This document shows positions 23,009 through 30,525 of a DNA stretch of 33,289 nt, piece by piece. Numbering within the stretch: position 1 is the first letter of the stretch; each line of letters opens with the position of its first letter. The notes under the pieces were generated by a model. It did no database searches. It saw only the letters and a program-made list of their open reading frames with translations, and was not told the DNA's origin. The DNA lies in assembly GCA_026416975.1 (NCBI GenBank), contig JAOAEC010000008.1, forward strand, positions 1-33,289. The letters are read 5' to 3'. The position numbers and the translations under genes are program-made. The stretch comes from Patescibacteria group bacterium. Lineage in GTDB: Bacteria; Patescibacteriota; Microgenomatia; UBA1406; GWC2-37-13.

Positions 23009-23599
23009 ATGTTAAAAATAGAATATATTTGGCGCGATCTGCTTGATAGAGTAATAGAAAATCAAAATCCTTATTTTACTATTTTAGAGCTTTCCAAAAA
23101 ATACCACTTTTCAACCAGTGTTGTTGATTATGCTCTAAGTCCTTTAAAAGAATTAAACATCATTAAGATCAAAAAGTTTTCCTCAAGAGTAATTGACTGG
23201 GAAAAACTATTGTTTTTTTGGGCGACAAGACGAAGCCTTACAAAAGATATTATTTATTCAACTTATTCCAGTCTGCCAGTTTTTGAAAGAGAGGCTTTGA
23301 TGCCTTCGGAGGTGATTCCAACAGGCTATACTGCCTTTAGGATTTTTTTTAAAAAAACACCCTCTGACTATGATTCTGTTTATTTTTATTCCCAAAAACC
23401 AGAAAAAGTCAAAAAAAGATTTCCTCCAAGCAAAAAAAAGCCAAATATTTTTATTCTTAAGCCAGATATATATTTAGCTAAAAAAAAGAAAATCAGTTTG
23501 TCTCAGCTTTTTGTTGATTTGTGGAATATGAGTCAGTGGTATGCAAAAGATTTTCAAGAAGCGCTTATTTTAGAAATTAAGAAAAAATTAAATCAATGA
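23009..23599 (+). CDS. Winged-helix AbiEi-like protein (partner of the downstream nucleotidyltransferase)
   Basis: 196 residues. The N-terminal winged helix reads TILELSKKYHFSTSVVDYAL, then PLKELNIIKIKKFSSRVIDWEKLLFFWATRR, a layout seen in regulators paired with nucleotidyltransferase toxins. The rest (SEVIPTGYTAFRIFF) resembles the AbiEi C-terminal domain only loosely. It overlaps the next gene by 4 nt (ATGA), which is typical of antitoxin-toxin operons. I place it by context more than by sequence. It may act as an antitoxin, a repressor or both. Confidence 0.6.
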   Translation: MLKIEYIWRDLLDRVIENQNPYFTILELSKKYHFSTSVVDYALSPLKELNIIKIKKFSSRVIDWEKLLFFWATRRSLTKDIIYSTYSSLPVFEREALMPSEVIPTGYTAFRIFFKKTPSDYDSVYFYSQKPEKVKKRFPPSKKKPNIFILKPDIYLAKKKKISLSQLFVDLWNMSQWYAKDFQEALILEIKKKLNQ

Positions 23600-24207
23600 C
23601 TGATTTTTACCAAAATTATTTAACTGACAAAAGCTATCAGCTTTTAATTAATTTAAGAAAAAAATACCAATTTGTTCTTATTGGTGGATGGGCAGTTTAT
23701 TTTTATACCCAGTCTCTTAAATCAAAAGATATTGATATGATTATTGATTTTTCTGAGCTTGAAAAAATTAAAAAAGAATTTTTTTTGGAAAAAAATGAAA
23801 GACTAAAAAAATACCAGATAAAAATTGAGGAAATTGATATTGATATTTATCTGCCTTTTTATTCTTTTTTAGGTTTGCCGGCTGAAGAAATAATTAAAAA
23901 AACAACGGTCGTTGACAATTTTTATTTAGCAGAAAAAGAGATTTTGCTGATTACTAAAATTTTTGCCTACAAAAACAGACGAGGAAGTATTAAAGGAGAA
24001 AAAGATTTGCTTGATATTTTTAGTCTTTTATTTTTAGATGATTTTGATTTTAAATATTTTTTGAAAGTTATAAAACAATATAAACTAAAAAATCTTTTGT
24101 TGATTTTAACTGATTTATTAAAAAAAACCAAAAGCCTTGAAGATTTAAACCTTAATCAGCATCAATTAGCCAAGAAAAAAAGAAAGATTTTAGAAAGATT
24201 GGTTTGA
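23596..24207 (+). CDS. Nucleotidyltransferase (AbiEii/MNT-like)
   Basis: 203 residues. FVLIGGWAVYFYTQSLKSKD is followed by IDMII, giving the GG-W-A-V and K-x-D-x-D nucleotidyltransferase core. A third acidic strand is KIEEIDIDIYLPF. The helical second half includes TKIFAYKNRRGSIKGEKDLLDIF, the KxxDxxDi-like segment of the family. It would transfer an NMP to a nucleic acid or protein target, as a toxin kept in check by the upstream protein. This is a second, sequence-unrelated pair of the same kind as 5266-6586. It starts inside the stop of its partner. Confidence 0.72.
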   Translation: MTDFYQNYLTDKSYQLLINLRKKYQFVLIGGWAVYFYTQSLKSKDIDMIIDFSELEKIKKEFFLEKNERLKKYQIKIEEIDIDIYLPFYSFLGLPAEEIIKKTTVVDNFYLAEKEILLITKIFAYKNRRGSIKGEKDLLDIFSLLFLDDFDFKYFLKVIKQYKLKNLLLILTDLLKKTKSLEDLNLNQHQLAKKKRKILERLV

Positions 24208-24216
24208 TTATTAAAA

Positions 24217-24456
24217 TTAATTATTTCTTGCACTATATTCTATTCTTTTAGGACATGTTGCTTGTTGATATGTTTCTTTACAAAGGCACATACGAGGATG
24301 TTTTGAGTTAGCTAACCCACAAAAACCTACTAAAAGATCTCCATAAATTTTTTTATACTTTTCAGCAAGTATTTCAAATGCTCCATTTTCTCCATATCTT
24401 TCAACTGTTTCTTCTGGCGTTATTAAATGTACACATCCTTCACATCCATTTTTCAT
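24217..24456 (-). CDS. Small Cys-rich hypothetical protein
   Basis: 79 residues from the ATG at 24456. The ORF track's TTG at 24489 falls in the promoter and is rejected. Six cysteines lie in GCEGC, GFCGL, MCLCKE and TCPKR, a pattern fit for one or two metal sites. No family is recognised. The gene is divergent from LeuRS and shares its -35 region. Its promoter is of the AAG-triplet type (TTGACA, then AGAAGAAGAAG). It ends 9 nt from the end of the nucleotidyltransferase gene, which points toward it. Confidence 0.6.
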   Translation of the reverse strand: MKNGCEGCVHLITPEETVERYGENGAFEILAEKYKKIYGDLLVGFCGLANSKHPRMCLCKETYQQATCPKRIEYSARNN

Positions 24457-24461
24457 ATTAT

Positions 24462-24511
24462 AGGATATTATACTTCTTCTTCTTGTCAAAAGAAAGTTTT
24501 TATTTTAAAAT
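24462..24511. promoter_or_regulatory. Divergent promoter region with overlapping -35 boxes (LeuRS / Cys-rich protein)
   Basis: Plus strand: TTGTCA (24483-24488), 17-nt spacer, TAAAAT (24506-24511), 8 nt to the LeuRS ATG at 24520. Minus strand: TTGACA (24489-24484), AAG triplets for 11 nt, TATAAT (24472-24467); TATCCT at 16-nt spacing is an alternative -10. The two -35 boxes use the same heptamer TTGTCAA, so the two promoters should compete. Confidence 0.6.
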
Positions 24512-24519
24512 TGAATGAT

Positions 24520-27234
24520 ATGATTGACAAATATCAACCGCAGGAATTTGAAAAAAAATGGGTGGAGATTTGGGAGAAAGAAAAAACTTATCAAACTCGA
24601 AAACTCGTTAACTTGTCAACTCAAAAACCTAAACAATATGTTTTATCAATGTTTCCCTATCTGTCTGGTGTTGGTCTTCATGTTGGCCATGTGCGAATTT
24701 ACACTGGCACTGATGTTTTAGCCCGTTTTTTTAGGATGAATGGTTATCCAGTTCTTCATCCGATGGGCTGGGATGCTTTTGGACTACCAGCTGAAAACGC
24801 AGCCATAAAAGCTAAAAAAAATCCAATGGATATGGTGCCGGAGAATATCAAAAATTTTAAGCGCCAGATGAAGATGCTTGGATTTTCTTATGATTGGGAA
24901 AAAGAATTTTCGACAACCGACCCAGAATATTATCGATGGACGCAGTGGCTTTTTATCCAGTTTTTTAAAATGGGTCTTTTGTATAAAAAAGAAATACCAG
25001 TTTATTACTGCCCATCTTGTAAAACTGGTTTGGCAGAAGAGGAAGTTTTGCCAGACGGCACTCATGAACGCTGTGGCAAACCAATCACCAGAAAAACTCT
25101 TCCTCAATGGCTTTTTAAGATTACTTCTTATGCTGATAAACTTTTGGAAGATCTAAAAGATTTAGACTGGCCTGAAGGAATTTTGGAGATGCAAAAAAAC
25201 TGGATTGGAAAAAGCGAAGGAACGGAAATTAAATTCGAAATTCTAAATCCTAAATCCGAAACAAATTCAAAATCAAAAATTAAAAATTCTAAACAATATA
25301 TTCGGGTTTTTACAACTAGGGCTGATACTTTATTTGGAGTAACTGCTTTGGTGGTGGCGCCGGAGCATTGGTTAATTGATGAAATCCTAAATCCTAAATC
25401 CGAAATCCTAAACAAATCCCAAATCTCAAATTCTAAAATAGAAGAAATTAAAAAATATGTTGAAGAAGCAAAAAGAAAGCTAGATTTGGCAAGAACTGAT
25501 TTAGCAAAAGAAAAAACCGGGGTTGATACTGGACTAAAAGCTGTTCATCCTTTAACTGAAGAAAAAATTCCCATTTGGGTAGCTGATTATGTGATTGGTT
25601 GGTATGGCGAAGGAGCAGTGATGGTGGTGCCTGGACATGATGAACGAGATTATGAGTTTGCGAAAAAATTTAATTTACCAATAAAACAAGTAATAATAAA
25701 CGCAAAACGCAATCCGCCAACTGGCGGACAAAACTCAAAACTAAATCAAAACTTAAGCAAAGCTTTTACTGATTATGGAATTTTGATAAATTCTGGTGAG
25801 TTTTCAGGATTGACTTCAAAAGAAGCCATAGAAAAAATAACAGAAAAATTACAATCGTTAAATTTAGGTCAAAAAAAAATAACTTATAAACTTCGCGATT
25901 GGATTTTTTCAAGACAACGCTATTGGGGTGAGCCGATACCGATGATTTTTTGCGCAAATTGCGCAAAAAATCAAGCTCAAAATTCAAAGTTCAAAGTTCA
26001 AAATAAAATGTATGGTTGGTTTCCTGTTTCAGAAAATGAGCTACCTTTAAAACTCCCTTATATCAAATCATACGAACCAACTGAGACCGGCGAGTCACCT
26101 CTGGCAAAAATTTCTGAGTTTGTTAATACTACCTGTCCAAACTGCGGTGGACCGGCCAAAAGAGAGACAGACACAATGCCAAACTGGGCTGGCTCCTGTT
26201 GGTACTTTTTAGCTTTTGCTTTTTCAAAAGCTTTAAATTCTAAATCCAAAATTCCAAATTCTAAACAATCTCAAAATTCTAATGACAAAAATTCAAAAAG
26301 TTTTGAAAATTTAAATTTTAAAAATTCGGATTTATTTAGGATTTGGAATTTAGAGTTTAGTGCTTCATTAAAACATTGGCTTCCGGTTGACTGGTATTTG
26401 GGAGGAGCAGAACATGCAGTTTTACATCTTTTGTATTCCCGCTTTTGGGTGAAAGCTTTGTATGATTTGGGGCTACTTGATTTTAAAGAACCGTTTTTAA
26501 GGTTAAGAAATGTTGGTATGGTTTTGGCTGAGGATCATCGGAAAATGAGCAAAAGTTTTGGCAATGTCATTAATCCTGATGATGTAGTTGCTGAGTATGG
26601 CGCTGATGCTTTGCGTCTTTATGAGATGTTTATGGCACCATTTTCATCTGAGATTGCCTGGTCAACAAAAGCTTTGCAGGGTTGTTATCGGTTTTTAAAA
26701 AGAGTCTGGGAGACATATCAAAAGTTAGAAGTTAAAAATCAAAAGTTAAAAGTTGAAGAAGATAAAGAGTTAGTGGCGAAATTAAACAAAACTATTAAAA
26801 AAGTGACTGAGGATATTGGACAGATTAAATTTAATACTGCTATTGCTTCAATGATGGAATTTTTAAATGAATATGAAAAAAAACCGCAAGAATTATCAAA
26901 AGAAAACGCAAAAAAGTTTTTGCAGATTTTAGCGCCGTTTGCGCCGTTTTTAACTGAGGAGATCTGGAGAGAAGTTTTTGGAGAAAAAGAGTCGATTCAT
27001 TTATCAAAATGGCCTCAGGCTGAAGAGGTAGAGGAGAGCGAGATTATTATTCCGGTGCAGGTGAATGGAAAATTAAGGGGTACAATAAAAGTCAAAAGTC
27101 AAAAGTCAAAAGTCAAAAGTTATATTGAAGCGGAGGTTCTTAAACAAGAAAAAATAAAAAAATATCTTCAAGGAAAAAAATACAAGATGATTTATGTTGA
27201 AGGAAAGGTGGTGAATTTGGTGGTTGGAAGTTAA
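24520..27234 (+). CDS. leuS: Leucyl-tRNA synthetase with multiple repeat-encoded insertions
   Basis: 904 residues from the ATG at 24520; the ORF track start at 24427 lies upstream of the promoter. HIGH-like HVGH at 54-57 and KMSKS near 675. Zinc-binding-like pairs CPSCKTG, CANCAK and CPNCGG. The editing domain has TTRADTLFGVTALVVAPEHW and MVVPGHDERDYEFA with the conserved Asp. The core has SRQRYWGEPIPM, WAGSCWYFLAF, LPVDWYLGGAEHAVLHLL, and the C-terminal domain ends VEGKVVNLVVG. It charges tRNA-Leu and edits mischarged amino acids. At least six low-complexity inserts interrupt it. They are made of NSK/NPKSE words encoded by dispersed DNA repeats and account for about 120 residues beyond a typical bacterial chain. 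All keep the frame and lie between conserved blocks. The promoter is 8 nt upstream. Confidence 0.95.
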   Translation: MIDKYQPQEFEKKWVEIWEKEKTYQTRKLVNLSTQKPKQYVLSMFPYLSGVGLHVGHVRIYTGTDVLARFFRMNGYPVLHPMGWDAFGLPAENAAIKAKKNPMDMVPENIKNFKRQMKMLGFSYDWEKEFSTTDPEYYRWTQWLFIQFFKMGLLYKKEIPVYYCPSCKTGLAEEEVLPDGTHERCGKPITRKTLPQWLFKITSYADKLLEDLKDLDWPEGILEMQKNWIGKSEGTEIKFEILNPKSETNSKSKIKNSKQYIRVFTTRADTLFGVTALVVAPEHWLIDEILNPKSEILNKSQISNSKIEEIKKYVEEAKRKLDLARTDLAKEKTGVDTGLKAVHPLTEEKIPIWVADYVIGWYGEGAVMVVPGHDERDYEFAKKFNLPIKQVIINAKRNPPTGGQNSKLNQNLSKAFTDYGILINSGEFSGLTSKEAIEKITEKLQSLNLGQKKITYKLRDWIFSRQRYWGEPIPMIFCANCAKNQAQNSKFKVQNKMYGWFPVSENELPLKLPYIKSYEPTETGESPLAKISEFVNTTCPNCGGPAKRETDTMPNWAGSCWYFLAFAFSKALNSKSKIPNSKQSQNSNDKNSKSFENLNFKNSDLFRIWNLEFSASLKHWLPVDWYLGGAEHAVLHLLYSRFWVKALYDLGLLDFKEPFLRLRNVGMVLAEDHRKMSKSFGNVINPDDVVAEYGADALRLYEMFMAPFSSEIAWSTKALQGCYRFLKRVWETYQKLEVKNQKLKVEEDKELVAKLNKTIKKVTEDIGQIKFNTAIASMMEFLNEYEKKPQELSKENAKKFLQILAPFAPFLTEEIWREVFGEKESIHLSKWPQAEEVEESEIIIPVQVNGKLRGTIKVKSQKSKVKSYIEAEVLKQEKIKKYLQGKKYKMIYVEGKVVNLVVGS
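25236..25297. repeat. LeuRS insert 1 (dispersed A/T repeat)
   Basis: GAAATTCTAAATCCTAAATC and on to AAAAATTCTAAACAAT. Encodes ILNPKSETNSKSKIKNSKQ between EIKFE and YIRVFTT, at the start of the editing domain. Confidence 0.75.
25381..25440. repeat. LeuRS insert 2 (dispersed A/T repeat)
   Basis: GAAATCCTAAATCCTAAATC and on to CAAATTCTAAAATA. Encodes EILNPKSEILNKSQISNSK inside the editing domain, after HWLID. Confidence 0.75.
25699..25760. repeat. LeuRS insert 3 (short palindrome plus A/T repeat)
   Basis: Contains TCCGCCA-AC-TGGCGGA (25713-25728), then AAACTCAAAACTAAATC. Encodes NAKRNPPTGGQNSKLNQN, not expected in LeuRS. Confidence 0.7.
25944..26010. repeat. LeuRS insert 4 (29-bp palindrome plus A/T repeat)
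   Basis: GATTTTTTGCGCAA, one base, then its exact inverse (25944-25972), followed by a repeated AATTCAAAGTTCAAAGTTC tract. The palindrome partly codes the CANC metal motif, so its left half may be native. Confidence 0.6.
26234..26358. repeat. LeuRS insert 5 (long imperfect palindrome)
   Basis: Begins AATTCTAAATCCAAAATTCC and ends GGATTTGGAATTTAGAG, so the two ends are inverted copies; the centre AAATTTAAATTT is also self-complementary. About 125 bp in frame, the longest and most complete copy of this repeat. It encodes about 42 residues of N, S, K and F between WYFLAF and LKHWLPVDWY. Confidence 0.75.
26716..26757. repeat. LeuRS insert 6 (AAAAGTTA repeat)
   Basis: CAAAAGTTAGAAGTTAAAAA then TCAAAAGTTAAAAGTTGAAG, encoding QKLEVKNQKLKVEE. 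A sister tract of four AAAAGTC units lies at 27090-27121 near the C-terminus. Confidence 0.6.
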
Positions 27235-27250
27235 AAATTATAATTTTTAA
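27231..27250. repeat. 20-bp perfect A/T palindrome after LeuRS
   Basis: TTAAAAATTATAATTTTTAA, starting in the last codon region of LeuRS and lying about 10 bp before the PP2C start. It may serve as a weak terminator, or by its TATAAT as the PP2C -10. Confidence 0.4.
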
Positions 27251-27260
27251 AATTAATATA

Positions 27261-28204
27261 ATGAATGACGCCGAAGCATTATTATCATTTAATGATAAAA
27301 ATGAAGCTAGAAATTATATTATTGAAGGTGTTTTAAAAGTTGAGGCAAGAAAATCACCAGATCATCCACGCCAAGATTTTTGGGGATGTGCTTTAACTCA
27401 AAGTGGAGATACAATAGTTTTTGTTGCTGATGGAGTAAGTAGACCTTTTTCTGGAAGAAATAGATTATCGATCTTTAAAGATTGTGGATTATTTGATGTT
27501 TCTCCTGATGGGCGTAATTTACAATTTCCAAAAAGAGATGATAATGAAAATGATGAAGAAGAAGATAAAGAAGATTTTAAAAGATTTTCTAATAATATAA
27601 ACGAAAAAGCAATATCTTTAAATCCGCCTCGAGCTTTAGCAGAAAAGATTTTTTTAAAATTATCTCAAACGAGTGTGCCATTAACTCAAGAAAATATTAT
27701 TGATATTTTAAATAAAATTATGGAGGAGTTAAAAGAGGATCCATTATTAAAAAGAACACTAGATTTTTTTGCAGAAATAAATCCTATTTCAGTTGAATCT
27801 CGTAATAATCCTCTTTTAATTGCCAGTGCTTTAGGTTTAGTGGTAATACCAAAAGATGATGAACAAAATCTTTTGCTTTAACGATAGGCGATGTTAGAAT
27901 AAGTCAAAAAATTCAAGAAGAAGCAAAAGTAATTGTTGGTGGGCAACATAATAGTTTAGGTTATACTGAAGCTTTAGCTTTAATAAGTAAAAAGGGAGGC
28001 GAAATTGTTACGGGTGAATTTAAACCAAATATTGCGCCTATAATAATAAATAATCATCGTTTGTTAATTGACACAGATGGAGCTTATCTAAATGATTTAG
28101 GTGATGATGCTACTTTAGTTGAGGTTATTGATATTGAAAAATTAAGAGAAAGATTAGAAGAAAATGGTGGTATTATAAGTGAAGAATTAATTATTGATCA
28201 TTAA
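27261..28204 (+). pseudogene. PP2C-family (PPM) protein phosphatase with one frameshift
   Basis: The first frame (27261-27881) has RQDFWGCALTQSGDTIVFVADGVSRPFSG, the metal-binding first PP2C motif, then an acidic linker (DDNENDEEEDKED) and helices. It ends QNLLL at a stop. One base missing in the TTTT run near 27871 would join QNL to FALTIGDVRIS (the GDSR motif), GGQHNSLGYTEAL, LLIDTDGAYLNDL (the TDG motif) and GDDATLVEVIDI, ending at 28204. Restored length is about 314 residues. PP2C enzymes remove phosphate from Ser/Thr using two Mn2+/Mg2+. The second half shows no other damage, so this may be a recent loss, a sequencing error in a homopolymer, or slippage. Confidence 0.75.
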
Positions 28205-28213
28205 TAGATTTAA

Positions 28214-28239
28214 TTTATACCTTTTCTTCTTCTTGTCAA
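28214..28239 (-). promoter_or_regulatory. Orphan triplet-spacer promoter-like element (14-nt spacer)
   Basis: Minus strand TTGACA, AGAAGAAGAAAAGG, TATAAA. It points into the end of the PP2C gene on the opposite strand and has no gene of its own. Confidence 0.4.
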
Positions 28240-28249
28240 TTGGAAAAAA

Positions 28250-28266
28250 TGTACTTAACAAGTACA
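28250..28266. promoter_or_regulatory. Candidate operator over the -35 of the decayed ATPase
   Basis: TGTACTT-AAC-AAGTACA, a perfect 7-bp inverted repeat. It overlaps TTAACA (28255-28260), the likely -35. With the TTAAAT at 28277-28282 and ATG at 28289 the promoter again leaves only 6 nt of leader. Confidence 0.45.
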
Positions 28267-28288
28267 AAGATTGAGTTTAAATGTATTT

Positions 28289-29423
28289 ATGTACTCCAGA
28301 TTGATTAGAATGCCGGAAAAAACCATTTTTTTTCTTTTTTGGTCCAAGAGGAACAGGAAAAACAACCTGGGTAAAAACAAATTTTCCTGAAAGCCTTTAT
28401 TTAGATCTTCTTAATGCTGAAAATTATACTTATCTTTTAGCTAATCCTTCTCGTCTTGAAGAATTAATTCCTCCAAATTTTTCCCAATGGATTATTATTG
28501 ATGAAATTCAAAAAATACCTTCTCTTTTAGATGAAGTTCACCGGCTAATTGAAGAAAAGCACTATAAATTTATTCTTACTGGTTCTTCTGCCAGAAAACT
28601 TCGCCGGGGCGGTTTTAATTTATTGGCCGGTCGGGCTTTAGTAAAAAATCTTTATCCTTTAATAGCTCAGGAATTAGGCAAAGATTTTAATTTTAACAAT
28701 TATCTTCGCTTTGGCGGACTGCCGGGAGTACTTTTTGCCGAAGACAAAAAAGCATTTTTAAAAAGCTATATCAAAACTTATTTAGAGCAGGAAATCATTT
28801 GGGAGGCAATTACAAGAAATTTATCAGCGTTTAGCCGTTTTTTGGAAGTGGCGAGTTTTTCTCAAGGATCAGTTTTAAATATGTTGGAAGTAGCTCGAGA
28901 AGCAAATTTAGGCAGAAGAATGGTAGAAAACTATTTTTCTGCTTTGGAGGATTTGTTAATTGGAGTAAGAATTCCGGTTTTTTCCAAAAGAGCCAAAAGA
29001 AGATTGGTAGCTCATCGAAAATTTTATTTTTTTGATGTTGGAGTTTATTAGATATTAAGACCGCGCGGTCCTTTTGATCAAGAAGAGTTTGTTGGCGGTG
29101 TTGCTTTAGAAACAGTTTTTTTGCAAAATTTGCAAGCTTTAATTGATTATTTAAATTTAGATTATCAACTATATTACTACCGGACTTTAAGTGGTAATGA
29201 GGTTGATTTTATTCTTTATGGGAAAAAAGGAATAAAAGCTTTTGAGGTCAAAAGCAAAAGAGAAATAACCCCCCTTGATTTAAAAGGACTAAAAAGTTTT
29301 TTAGCTGATTATCCAGAGGCGAAAGGCTATTTAATCTATGGAGGAAAAACAAAACGTTATTTTGAAAAAATTGAGGTTTGGCCGGCTGAAGAAGCATTAA
29401 AGTCGTTGAAAAAGATATTATAA
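28289..29423 (+). pseudogene. DUF4143-family AAA ATPase with a frameshift and a nonsense codon
   Basis: Reads MYSRLIRMPEKTIFFLF, then after an extra T in a T-run GPRGTGKTTWVKTNFPESLY (Walker A). It continues with WIIIDEIQKIPSLL (Walker B), TGSSARKLRRGGFNLLAGR, a middle part (28623-29051 in the ORF track), FYFFDVGVY, an in-frame TAG where the family has a residue before ILRPRGPF, and the nuclease-like end SGNEVDFILYGKKGIKAFEVKSK. It belongs to a different subfamily from the intact copies at 370 and 30526 (GPRGTGKTT against GPRQSGKTT and GARQVGKTY). The body between the lesions is well kept, so decay is recent. Confidence 0.88.
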
Positions 29424-29455
29424 ATTTAAAAATTAAAAATCAAAAGTTAAAAATT

Positions 29456-29542
29456 CACTTACGAGGTAGAACCTTAAAAAAAGCCTTGGATACTTTTGAG
29501 AAGAAGAAATATAAAAAATTTATAAATTGGACACAAAATTGA
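29456..29542 (+). pseudogene. Short coding-like fragment
   Basis: HLRGRTLKKALDTFEKKKYK and on to FINWTQN, then a stop. It reads like the tail of a real protein, vaguely like an Smr-domain start (DLHGxTxxEAL), but too short to assign. It is preceded by an AAAATCAAAAGTTAAAAATTC repeat. Confidence 0.2.
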
Positions 29543-29549
29543 GCATTGA

Positions 29550-30434
29550 TTAATTAAAAGCGTTAAGAAGAGCTTCTGCTTTCTTCTTTTTCCCTTCAGG
29601 TAAATAGGGTAAGTCCACAATTTCTTCTAATGCCGTTTTTATTTTGTCTCGATTATCCCCATTTATTCTAGAAATATTCCTACCGAAATCTGATGATAAG
29701 AAATCTTCTGCGGGTGTTACTGCGGCGCATTGTAAAAGAACTACTACTCTCTCAAACCATTCGTCAGCTCCCTGAGGTAATAATCCATTTTCAATCTTTC
29801 CTCTTATTTTCTCAAGCGCAATTGATATATTTGTTTCATGTTCTGAGGGTGAAAGTGTTTGTAGGTTTATTCCTTCTATTTCTTTTGTTTGCCTTGATAT
29901 TTCTAAGATTTTATTGATAGGTGTTCCTGAAGCAATTGAAGCACACAGGTAATCAAGAGATCTTGCTAAATCAAAGGTTTTTCCGTCGTTTACCTCTTTC
30001 ATTATTTTTCTGATAATAAAATTTGATGTCTCGAAGGCAGAATCGCCCGCAATATAACTGACCCCAGGCAAATAACCTCCTTTTCTCATCGTTTGTGGGT
30101 TATATTCAATTCCACAAAGTTCACATATACCAATAACTAATTCAGGCGCACCCCAATATGTTTTGTCAGCATAAGGAAATTCAAGCAATTTAGAATAAGG
30201 CGGTTTAATTTCAATTCCTGCCTCTCTCAATTTTTTTGCTTGTATTGCTGAATCCAAACTCCAGCTTGCAAGACCTGCTTCTTGAATAATTGCGTAACTA
30301 ACAGGGGTTCCTTCACCTTCAGAAGAAGGAAAAATTTCATTTACTCTTTCTATTAATTGTTTTTCAAAAGGATTCAGTTGAAAAGATGAAAGTTTTCTCC
30401 CATCTACTTTTACTTCATCTGGTGTGGGTTCCAT
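29550..30434 (-). CDS. Hypothetical protein, driven by an optimal triplet-spacer promoter
   Basis: About 294 residues from the ATG at 30434 (MEPTPDEVKVDGRKLS). The ORF track start at 30506 lies upstream of the promoter, and the ATG at 30443 overlaps the -10. No family is recognised. It looks soluble and mostly helical, with GICELCGIEYNPQTMRKGGY as a possible single CxxC site in the middle and FERVVVLLQCAAVTPAEDFL later. Residue use is less lysine-rich than its neighbours. Its promoter is TTGACA, 17 nt of AAG triplets, TAAAAT, then 7 nt to the ATG. It is divergent from the intact DUF4143 gene at 30526. Confidence 0.65.
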   Translation of the reverse strand: MEPTPDEVKVDGRKLSSFQLNPFEKQLIERVNEIFPSSEGEGTPVSYAIIQEAGLASWSLDSAIQAKKLREAGIEIKPPYSKLLEFPYADKTYWGAPELVIGICELCGIEYNPQTMRKGGYLPGVSYIAGDSAFETSNFIIRKIMKEVNDGKTFDLARSLDYLCASIASGTPINKILEISRQTKEIEGINLQTLSPSEHETNISIALEKIRGKIENGLLPQGADEWFERVVVLLQCAAVTPAEDFLSSDFGRNISRINGDNRDKIKTALEEIVDLPYLPEGKKKKAEALLNAFN

Positions 30435-30441
30435 TTTTTTC

Positions 30442-30470
30442 ATTTTACTTCTTCTTCTTCTTCTTGTCAA
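30442..30470 (-). promoter_or_regulatory. Triplet-spacer promoter with the optimal 17-nt AAG spacer
   Basis: Minus strand TTGACA (30470-30465), seventeen bases of pure AAG/AGA triplets, TAAAAT (30447-30442), 7 nt to the ATG at 30434. Both hexamers and the spacing are near consensus. Confidence 0.7.
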
Positions 30471-30487
30471 GGGGAAAAAAATACAAC

Positions 30488-30516
30488 TTGACTTTACTTT
30501 TGACAAGGGATAAAAT
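30488..30516 (+). promoter_or_regulatory. Promoter of the intact DUF4143 gene
   Basis: TTGACT (30488-30493), 17-nt spacer, TAAAAT (30511-30516), 9 nt to the ATG at 30526. Back to back with the triplet promoter; the -35 boxes are 17 bp apart. Confidence 0.65.
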
Positions 30517-30525
30517 ATAAGTAAT

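Noticed and set aside
24784-26249. Minus-strand ORFs within LeuRS
   Set aside because: Shadows of LeuRS, some of them open only because of the A/T repeats.
29038-29072. GACCGCGCGGTC palindrome in the decayed ATPase as an operator
   Set aside because: It lies mid-gene and encodes the normal family motif RPRGPF, so it is likely a coincidence of coding.
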